Positions 28,601-40,600 of a DNA stretch of 64,000 nucleotides are shown here, one piece after another. Within the stretch, counting starts at the first letter, position 1; every line of letters starts with the position of its first letter. Source of the stretch: Taxillus chinensis (taxonomy: Eukaryota > Streptophyta > Magnoliopsida > Santalales > Loranthaceae); the NCBI GenBank assembly GCA_023512835.1, contig CM042087.1, positions 44,262,017 to 44,326,016 of the forward strand, in the 5' to 3' direction. The position numbers and the translations under genes were made by a program. Below the pieces are notes generated by a model. It saw only the letters and a list, made by a program, of their open reading frames with translations, searched no databases and was not told the DNA's origin.

Positions 28601-31600
28601 ATTATTATATAGCTCATTTGGTTAAGAAAATGCTTGGGTAGGGAGAAGTAATCCATCACTATATAGGTTTATATTCAACTCTATAGTAAGATATATAGTC
28701 TCCTTTACTGTTTATAATTTTTTTATAAGTAAAAAAATAATGTATAGAAAAAAGTATAAGCAAATTGGGCATGGAATAGTCTTATCTAATAAAAAAGGCT
28801 CAAACAAATATTATAATAAAACCATAATAGGTCTAATACAAAGCCTAAAAATAAGCAAGAGAAAGAATCCCCTAAAAGCACATTGTTTATAAATGTATAC
28901 TCTAAAACCACTTGGTCTAATCTCTCTTCTATTATGTTTCAAACTCTACTCTTGGTCCTACTGTTCCATGAGCCCCCTTTTTCTAGAACTCTCTCATTCC
29001 CCCTAAGATTGGGTTTTTACGTGGCACCTGATCTCTACCACATTTCTTGATCAAACAATGACCCAAATAATTCTAGTGCTACCAATGTAAAATTCCAATG
29101 GATTTTAAACATTGATACTCCATTCTTGTCAATTAAGTATTAGATGGAGAAATTTTCAGAAAAGAAAATCGTTGCTCTACAATGAAAATAGCACAAAATG
29201 AAGAATGAAATTTGTTCATGTTGTGTCTTTCTGAATTTAGTGGCACAGGTTAAAATTTAATTTTATCGAGGATATAAATTTAAACTACAATACAAAAGGA
29301 AAAATCTTTGAGAAAAATACAGCTCAGTGTGGCAGCAGTAAATTAACACGAGAAGCTTTTTATTTTTGGACTTTAAGCAGGGAGAAATAGTTTGTTAGTG
29401 TCACCATACTATGTTGTCAAACAAAAAATATCCAAAATATATGGCAGGAACTTAAACCATTAGTGAGCAATTATATTCAGCTGAGTTTCATCTACTTACT
29501 TGATATTTTAAAACTGCATGTGTTGGCACATACCTGGGCTGAAACCTAGCGGTTAAGAAAAGCTGAACAAGCTGATCTTCCAATTCCTCAGCAGAAAATT
29601 CGGATGGCTTTTTGTGAAAAGTTGTTTTGGGGGAAAATGAAGGTATCCAAGGTTTACCAGCTCTAAAATATTTCAATAGCTGAAAATAAGACAAAATATT
29701 GTAAAATCTTAAACGATTACTTGGACGCGATCACATTGAAAATAGTTGCTTGCTGCAAGGGAAAAAAAAGCAACTAGAAATGAAAACAGATCTCCACATA
29801 AGAAAGGCAATATAATGATAACTAGTGGGCAAAACTATGCAAATAAATTTATCCAATATGTTAAAATGTAAATTGTTCTGTGTAGCGGCTGGGAGTGCAC
29901 TGGGACAGATCCAGAAATTTCACCCAAATGAGCAACTCTTGCATTTAAATTTTAAATTTTAATATAAATATATAACAAAAAAAGATTAAAAGTTGAAATT
30001 TATTGTTTATATAAACAAAAAATAAAAAATAAAAGGTTTGTCATAATCTTTTAAAATTGATTTCTATGTGTTTAAAGCTTTTACATGATAACTCCATTAT
30101 CAATGCTATAAAAAAAATGTCTTTCTCTATATAGACAATCAAATTGTTATTCGCTCATTTAACTACTTAATCAATTTTTCACAATCTTCATAGTAAAAAA
30201 TGCTCTTTCCACATTAAGAGTCACAATTAGCTAAATTATTGTCAAAGTCAGAAATAAACTAATGGATAAATCACATTTTTATTAATCTCAACCATTATAT
30301 GAGCAAGATCAGAAATTTAAGTCTTAAAATTTAATGCTTTGAGTAAGGCGAATAAGTTTTATTTAGGCTAAACCTTTGTGGATTTTTTTAATTATACATT
30401 AATTACTAATACTATTATACTAATAATTTATCTAACTTAGTCACATGTTAATAAAATGTGCACATATAATTTTTCTTATACAAATAAGTTAAGGATGAGC
30501 ATTTGTCCACCTTGGTCACTTTCTTATACTAATAATTTATCTATGCACAATTTGCATAGATAAATGTTTAAAAAGTAAGAAAGTATATACACAAAAATAC
30601 AATATGAACCATAACATGTGACTAAAAATGTCGCAGCACGAATCTGTCGGCCCACCGGATACCCATGTTTGAAAAAAATGTGCCTATCACTAGATACATA
30701 TTTTCTTGAAATATAAATATGTTGCTAGTTACAAAAACAGTTGTTTAATATTCACATACAAACAGAATATCTTTCTTAGTACATGACAATTGTAATCCAT
30801 GCAAGAAATATGAAAGTGTATGTTTAGGGTCAGGCATATGAACTGATTTTTAATCCCCATTCTTTAATCCCTTACTAAATAAAACAAATAAAAGAAACTC
30901 ACTTTTTTATTGGATTGGATACATCAATGGGATCCGTTTTTTGTAAACACAAGAACTAACAAGAATTTTTGGTAGTGGAAAATTTATCCCAATCCTAGAG
31001 ATATAGTCCACTAGTTTGTTGTTTTAGGAGTAAGTTGTTCCCACAATTCCATAGTTTAAACCAGTGACCTTGAGGTGTGATTACTTGTTTCATTGGAATA
31101 AGGCTCACCCTCACAGTCTAGTCTACTTGGATAAATATTTATAGTCAAATGAATCAACTAGATTCATAATCGAATGGTGATGAGGTACAATATTAGCCAT
31201 GTGATGTATTTTTTTTAAATATTATTTAAACACATCACATGGCTAATATTGCGCTGCCTCATCATCCGACTAAATATCAGTGCTCTTACTTTAATCATAT
31301 GATACATCTTCTGATCGCATTATTCAGCCATTGGCCACCACACAAACACAAGCAGAAAGGAGAAAACTATGACTTATTTACCGTACTTTCCACAAAAATC
31401 CAAACACAAATATTCTTTACCGTACTTTCCACAAAAATCCTCTAAACTTTATCATATATTGTTATTAGAAAACTATGACTTATTTTCTATTTCTGCCTTA
31501 TCATTTATAATTGTACAGATATCATATAGATCAACTTTAGAAGTGTTTATCAAACATGCTAACTATCAAGCTTATCAAATATATAATTAATCTATTAAAA

Positions 31601-34600
31601 TAACCTTTATAGTTGAAGGAAGTGATCCCAACCTCAGGGTTTCTTGATACCCAATATAAGTCCCCATCAAAATCCCCACCTGCCATTTCATCTGCCACTG
31701 ATCGTGGGCCTTTAGTAGGAAAGAATATACCGTACTTTGCATTTCCAACAATATCCTCGATGGCCTTCACATATGTAGCATTTAGAACATGTATGTCTCC
31801 AAAGTGAATACCAGGATTCCTGAACACTAGTACCTTCCCTGAAATTTGTCCATTTTCACTACAAATACCAGAAAATAGAATACAATGACCACACAGCAAG
31901 CACACAAAAGATTATCAGTATGAAGCATTAATGTATTAGTGTTGTAAAATGTCAATAAATCATGTGAATAAAAAAAACAAAAATAAGCACAAAAAAAAAG
32001 TTTTGAATGAATAAATTTAAATTTTTAAAATGAAATAAAACCAGCTGTCCCCAATCTTAGTGAGTTGGTCAATGAAACAACATAAAATAAGCACATTAGG
32101 GCAGGATTTATTACGATAACAGTATGGAGTTTAAATGCTTCACTGATATTGACAGAAAAACAAATGCATGCACAAAAACCGCCTCATTAAAGACATTATA
32201 TTTTTCATTGCAGTCAATTTTTAACTGTTACAATAATAAGTCCTAAGAACTTCCTTAATCTCGTTTAAATTTCATTAAACAGTGACAAAGTGATAAGATC
32301 ATTCTAAAAACTGGAAAGTGCACACATACAGAATAATGCAAACTTCATCACTTCTGAGCGTCCCAGTAGGATCCACAGTCCCAATCAAATAAAATGATTC
32401 ACTGGCAGGAAGCCTTCCTTCTTTTAGATCCTTCCTTGTATAATCTGATAATTTCGACAATTGAAACTGCAAACTTGGCTCATTAAGAGGAATCCCAGCC
32501 AAAATCATTCCTGCAAGAATATTTCCATCCATATCCCCATACTGCAACGACACTGCAAGGCATAATTGTACTTAATTTTATTAAACAAAAAATAAATTTA
32601 TTAAATACAAAAAGGAAAAAAAAGCATCATTGTAGGAAAAAAAAATGATAATGCACTACAAGAAAAGCAATCGTGAAATAAATATATACTTCTCATTGCA
32701 GCGCGTTTGTTGGAAAAGATGCTTTGACTCTCTTCCAAGGCATTTGTCAATATGCTGATAAAAAATTCTTTAGGCACCCCTCCATAGCTAAGAAGGGCGA
32801 TAAGATACTTTGAGAAATAAGTTTTTCTTGTCTTACGGCTGAAAAGAAAAGAAACAAAAGTTCAAAAGGGGAAACGACGGAACTGAGGAAGTAACAAATA
32901 GAATGACAGACCTCACTGAACAATGAATTGAAATTATGTAATCCGCAGATCTATAAAGTGATCTCAAGTCAAAATATCAAATGGAGAGCTGGAAAAGCAA
33001 ACTAATTGATTGTAAACTAGTTTTAAATCATTGTAAATAAGAGGAAAAAGATTCCCGTTAACTTTCCATTTCGCTGTGTACCAAATGTCCAGTCTGAACA
33101 TTTTCCGTAAAACATTTTATGGAGATTCAAACAGAGCCTAAGAGTAAAAAAGAGAGGATATGCTACTCATATGATAACTATCCATGATCACCAATAGTGG
33201 CCACCAAAGTATATTGATGAACAAACCCACAGGCCATGCATCAATAAAGTATATTGGGCATAAGAGGATCAAACTCCCCGAGCACACAAGACTAACAAGA
33301 ACTGATCCCGAGTTCTCATGAAAACAGTCCATCTAACATTAATGGGAAAAAAAGCCAATACCTAAAGCCGCTATCAGATTTCTAGCCCATAATGTATATG
33401 AGCCTAGATTTCTGTAATATTTGCTATAGTTTTTGAGACCTAGTTTTCACTCTAGGTTCATTTTCTTAACATAAAATATTCACTGGTGCATACACAAAAG
33501 CCTCAGCACAATCCTCAATTGAAGAAAGCAAAAGTGAGAAAATCTGATCACATGGATATCTCATGATGCAGGCAAAATTTTCTAAGTTCTAATGACAATA
33601 TAATAACTGCATAAAAAGGACAAATAAGCATTATGAAATACATACCTAGTTCCAACTAACTCCAACGAATTTACAGTTTCAATACTTGAAAGCTTTGGAT
33701 CAGATTCAACTTTTATCATTGAAGGCCGAATATGTATTGTTTTAGGTGGAAGCTGGAAAAGTAATAAAAACAAAAAAGGGAATCAAAAATCAATAAGAAA
33801 TAATAATAGGTAAAGCAACACTGATCTTTTACAGCAACATAGTTTGAATCTACCACTATCAGAAAGCTACCTACACCACTCATATATTTCCTCTTTGCAC
33901 TCAAATCAACATAATTTATAAAAGATTTCATTCAGAAGGCATATCTAACAAAATAGATCCACGATTTTGTTCAATCATCAATCTAGTTGTCCAAAGTGGG
34001 GGACACCATAATTGCAATAAGTAGAACATAGAATATAAAAACAATTAATATAGTAATACATAAGAACTCTTTGGGCTAGGTAATACATATAAAGTCACTA
34101 CTAATAATGACAATATCATCCACATACCACCATATATATATTCCCAATAGAATAGCTGTGATAAAATACTGAACTATCATAAGCACTTAAAGCATACCAA
34201 AGTCTTGAACTGAACCTGCCAGACCAAGCCAGTGGTGACTGCTTAAGGCCACATAAAAAAGGGCAAAGGAGATAAGAAAGCATTGCTAACACCAAGGTGA
34301 TGGAAAACCCAATGATAATAAGCATCTAAAGCGATAAAGACCCTGACAAAAGTCATTTAGGCCACTGGACAAAAGGTCTCAAAGTAATTGACGCTATATC
34401 ATTGAGAGAAATCCTTGGCAACGAGATGAGTTTTTAAGTGAGAGCCGGAGCCAGCAGGGTTAACTTTAATTGTATACACTCATTTGCATCCAATAGGACA
34501 TTTACTACCAGACAGACTAAGGGACAAGATACCAAGTCACATGTGGGCAAGAGCCTACATCTCATACCATCAAACACAGCAGCTCACCGCTCATAGTGAG

Positions 34601-37600
34601 CCAATACCTTGGCAACAAGACAAGTCTTTTAGCGAGTGACAGATTAACTTTAATTGTATACACTCATTTGCATCCAATAGGACGCTTAGCAGACAAAGGA
34701 AAAGATACCAAGTCACATATGGGCAAGTGCCTACATCTCATACCATCAAACACAGCAGCTCACTGCTCATAGTGAGCCAATACCTCGGAAATAAGTGGAG
34801 CAATAATAAATGCATCGAAATTAATCGTCACTATCCAAGCCCTAAGCACAAACCTTTATAAGAATTGGTGTAAATAAGTCGAATAAGACAAACACTAATA
34901 CCCTTATGGTGATCAATGGATCAACAGCAAAATGAAGAGGAGAAATCCATCAAAGTCTATTGAGTTGCCTCGCCAATAGGCAACACCAAATATGGAGCAA
35001 GTGGATCTGAAAAGTCACTGGAAGATCTACTGAAGCAAGTTTGGAGAATCCATAGCAATTGGTCATTGTTGACACAAACTATAGGTGTGGTAAGGTTATA
35101 AATGGCCTGGAGGGATTATGGATAACTGATAAATCATCAATAGAGGACCTAGTGGCCTGTTTGATATGTGTTTTTATTTTTGGGGTTTGATTTCATGGCT
35201 TTTTATTTTATTGGAGTTGAACTTGAATCCTTATTTGAATTCAAGATTAAAAATATATATATTTAATTTATTTTTATAATTGAAATCATGACATTTTTAA
35301 AAAATATTTTTTTTAATCGGGCTCCAAAAAACTGGGAGAAAAAGATTAAGATGGGCACATGTAAAAAATGGTGAGAAATTTAAAAAAATGGGTAAAAAAA
35401 CTATTTTTGAAAAACATAGCCACTAGACCCACACATTTTTCTAACCATAATTTCAATCCTCCCGATAAAATCAGGTACCAAACATTAAAAGAAAAAAATG
35501 GTGCCCGCATTTTTAGGATTCAAATCCATAACCACTGTTTCGGAACGAGCAAACAAACACCACCTAGGTGACTCAAGTTAGGGGTGGAACAATTTTGATG
35601 CATGAAATGTTACTTCTAGACCAATATAAACAAGGGGGAATTGTTGATCAGCTGGGTGACTTGAGTTGGGAGTGGAACAATTGTGAAGCTTGAAATATTA
35701 CCCCTGGACCAATATAAACAAGGCAAATCACACCTGTTTGCACCTCTGGAGAGAGCTTCATGAAGAAGAAGACTAGTGATTAAAACATATGGCATCAAAG
35801 AGCAACTCAGCTAACTAGAGTGAGGGTGAATCAAACCAGCAGGGAAAACCCTAGACTCCAATTGCCACGCAAGAAAAGAAATTAAATGAGAGAAAGGAGA
35901 GGGGTGATGAGAGAGATTAACACAAATAACTGTTACCCCAAGGTGGGTATGCTGACTTTATGTCTTTATCATATAGTTTGCATATTACATCACTGGAATA
36001 AAAAGGAAAAGGAAATCAACTTCTGACAAAACAGTGGTCGGCTCATGTTAGAGCAGTAGATTGTTGACTCTAGTCAATCACATTAATATGAGCAGGCAAT
36101 TAAGTCACTACTCACTAAATACTGTGGTACAACAATAGGCAACTGCTCTATCCGCAGTCACCTCTCTCACAAATAGGCCATAAAAATACAGTGATTTGGT
36201 AGAAACAAAAAATTAACATGCCTTTCGATTGACAAGTAGGGTTCCCTTCACAGCACAACCCTTGTAGAACATACGAATCTGCATCACCAATGGCTGCAGG
36301 AAAAAGGAACTAGCAAATGCATTGATGAGAATATAATCACTAGAAAAAAACAATGTAATATTAGTTCCACATACTGGGTCATTCATGCGAGGCTCAGACT
36401 GCATCAATTCTGAAAACATGTCCACAAGATCAGCACTCCTCTGACATTTCATAGTTAAAGGATCAGATGCACCGTATCAGTATATAAAGCATCCATATTA
36501 AAAAAAAAAACACAAAAATATATGAAAGATGACGTGATCCATAAATATTTAGAAGGAAATGCAATATGGCTCTCTTAGAGAGTAGTAGAATTTGGAGATG
36601 ATTTCTGAAAACAATAGCAATTTCAGGTTACAAAAAATGTATGCCATGGAGCAAATGAGCAATCCTTGTAGGATAAAACTCAGATAAAATCAGTTAATCA
36701 AGTCAGCATCTCAAACCTTGTTGTTTTCACTATCAAAACAAGAACCTCTATGTACATTCAACGGACACATAGAAGCAAGATCTTCGGAAATGAAACCAGT
36801 TCCATCCGTATGTATGAGTCGTTCTCCATCTTTATTATATACAAAGTAGTCATTATCATCCTGCACTTTACAATCAGATCATTGCCTTCACACTTTGGTA
36901 AACAAACAAAGGACTGAAAATACAAACCAATTGGAAGAAAAAGCAAAAGGGCATACCCTGCAGTAATAATCATCAATTCTTACAACATTTACATCTGTGA
37001 GGTCAACATTTAGCCTTATTGTTTTTGATAAGATAAGGGAAAGCCTGAAATCCCAACAGCATAAAATGTTAAATTTGATAATAATGATAGTCAAAAAGAA
37101 CATGGATGGCCAAAAAAGCAGCTGTCAATTGCAACAAACCTAGCCATATACTTGGCCAAACTGGAGACCATGTGTACATGCATGAACACACATCTTGCTT
37201 CATGTACAGTTTTATTTGATAAAATATAACAGTTATTCTTGTCAGCTGCAGCATTAGACTCCATCCTAACAAAGAAACACTTAACAGGTGATGATGTAGG
37301 GTTTTTCTTCTTCTCCTCTTTGCCACCATCTTTAAACACTGACCAGATTATATTGAATTAGAAAAACTCACACTTTTAGTATTCTTAATGCGACAATGAT
37401 TTGCATACAATATATGTAAATGTATAAAAATACATTCGAAAATTTAAATAAGCAAGGGAATTTAAAAAAAAAAAAAAAAAGGAACTACAATAACAATATA
37501 ACATTAATGACAATAACCTGATTTTGAGAAAACAACCAGATAAAACACATGCTCCACTGTTTAAAAATAAAAACAATTCCAAGAAACTACCAAAAATAAA

Positions 37601-40600
37601 TAAGGGTCACTTTGGCAGCATAGGTGGAACATCAAGATGAAAAGGCATCTTAAAATATTTATATTTGATAAACAAGTGGTTGATTCGGCTTTCAACATGA
37701 AAGGAGTGAACCAAAACAAAGCATTTTACTAACAATTGTCTCAAGACAGAAGGAGCAGAAAGGAGAAGAGAGGAGAGAAACTAGAGAGGAAAAACAAAAA
37801 GAAATTCAAATTGTGAGAAGGCCACATCATTGTTACAAAATAGTGAGAAGGCTACATCATTGTTCAAAATTAATAAAATAACTATAATGGAAACAAACCA
37901 AAACACAAAATTTGAAGAATTTCAATCAATAATAATAAATTTCTTCCCTGTGGAAAAATTACAAGCTTGGTAGTAATAAACAATGGGAAACCTAAATAAA
38001 TCCCAAATTAAAAGGAACCTAATCAAAAAGTAAACAATATTAACGGTTTGGGATTGCTAGAACAACATAGTTACAACCTAAAACAGAAGCCTTTTGGAAA
38101 AGGGCTTAAAGCCAAAGAACAAATTTGGCATAAATTAACTAAACAATAATATGCTTATTTGGCTAAGAGCATTTTTAGCCACCTTAAGCCTCTCCCAAAA
38201 GGGCTCTAAATTTCTCGAATGAACAGACTTATAAATTGCACCAACCCCCAAAATATAAAAACTATAAAAGAAAAAAATTAAAATATCTCCATTCTAGCAA
38301 GAATTCTTTAATGTATAACTGCAAAATAACCAAATTTGATTATTGCTTACACTTGAACAAATGAATACAAATAAATAAATAACATATAACAATGATCAAA
38401 ATTTTGCAATCTTAGCGAAAAATAAAGAATAGGGAAACAAAGCAATCAGGAGGTTAAAAGATAAATAATTATCTCCTGAGGAAGAGAAAGAATTAACAAA
38501 AAACAGCAAAGAAAGAAACTCACCAAAAAATTGATAGCGTCTTAAACCAACAAGAATCCCTCTTTTAATAATCCTCTTATATGTGGTTTTGAGATTATGT
38601 GAATCAATCTCCAAATTGTTTTGATCTTCCAATTCTTCTGCGAACTTGACAATCAGTACATTCTCATCCCCTAAAACTCTATGCAGGTGAGTAGTTTGCT
38701 TATTCAAATGGGGGCCCTGGAATATCATAACAATAGAAAATTAGTAAAAACAAAAAAATCAAAAGCTTAACGAATAGAAATTCATTGAATATGGACAATA
38801 TTTAAATATCTGCAATTTTATAGCTATAGCCACCACATAGGCTTAAGCTCATGATGATAAACAAAAGAATAAATGCAAGGATGAGACATAATTTCCAAAA
38901 CTCAATGCAGTCAGCTATTCAGAATATAATTATCAATTAGGAAAGCATCCTTGCATTATTCATTTTATAAATCTTAATGACAAAACTCTCGCTTTGCACA
39001 AGTACAACTTGCTTATTTTGCTGATATATTAAGGAAAACTACTGATATTAGAGTCATTGATGTAGGCATTCTAAATGCTTGCTCATTTGAAATTTTTATA
39101 CAAAATAGATGGAAAATCAATAATGCCAAAATACTAAATAAATGAAACAGAGCTACTTAGGATGACTTTAGATTAAGAATAAAAGTTAGACCAAGTACAT
39201 GGGGAAATCATTCGATCAACTAACTTGCCAATATATTTTTACACAAAAAAGTAACTATTCTTTGCGTGGAATTTTGTGAACACGGTCAAATTGTTGTTAC
39301 AATTTTCTAGTTGCCAATCAGATACTTGGAATTTTATATCACAAGAATGATACCAATGTCTTTGCATGATCAGGTACTTCAAGGTCACTATGACCATGGA
39401 TGACCATGAATACTTCAGAAATACCAAAATGGGCACACAAGCTGCCAGAAAATACACACAACTGTACATGCGGAAGCATGTGTATGCTACATCCTGCAAA
39501 CATGATCATGGATGCAGCCACTACATACAGCAACATACTTCCAAACCTACAGACCAACCTTAAATTTGTAGCCTCCATCAGGATAAACATTACAGTAATA
39601 GTAATGAGTTCTACCAGAATCCCAATCAGCACACTGTAACACAACAAAAAGCAATCAAAAAAATGATGTATGGTGATAAAAAAAAACATGCACACATATC
39701 AAAACTAAGTTCAGCTAAAGGGGAAAAAAATGTACAGAGGCATCAAAGACTAACAGGTTGAATGCAGTTTATCCAATCAAAAGGCAGGATCCTTCAGGTT
39801 TGGCACAGCCAAATAGAACTATCACAACCAAAGATTAAAAATCTTAAATAAAAAGAAAAAGAAAACTCAACAATACCAGAATACCCCTATTAATTACTAT
39901 TTTCACAGTCACGTCAAAAGTCTTCCAAGCACATGCCCCCCCTCCCCCTAAAATTCATCATCAATAAAAACAACTTATAGGCATTGAAACTGAACACAAT
40001 TTGGCAGAGACAATGGGAAAATTGTATTTCAAAATCTAAAAATTATGACATGGACATATTATGAGTCCTTGAGACTTGCATTACAAATTTTTAGAAGCCG
40101 TGCAATAAATGAATCCATGATAAATGTTTACATTTTCTAAAACAGGACCTTAACCAGTGCTTTAAAGGAACGCTTAGAAAAATCCTAAATGAATTCAAAT
40201 GGCAACTAGCACTACTAATGTTACCAGTAACACTTGTGGTAATTTGGAAATTAAAACCCTGAAATAGATTTAACTTATTAATTTCAAGAACTCTTAAATA
40301 ACAATATGTTCACAAACTGCTCCCAATGGCTATGAACCAAGCACAAAAAAAGGGGGCAAACCAAGCTCCCGAGAGTGATGAGATGAGATCCAGGTAGGGG
40401 TCGAGCCACAACACAAGGGCCAATATAGATACAGCCTTCCCATGAGTAATTTTAATTACAAAAGACCTGTCCGTGTGACTCTTGCTTTGAACCAAGCATA
40501 AGAATCGATAATTAGTATCTCCAATTTTTCGTTTAAGACTTTTATTTACAAAACACAGGAAAGCCTCGTTTTTTTTTCTGCTGAAAAATCCTCATTTTAA

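Noticed and set aside
28590..28660. tRNA-like stretch in an RDR intron
   Set aside because: A GCTCATTTGGTTAAG phrase resembles a D-arm, but no matching acceptor stem, anticodon arm or T-arm follows.
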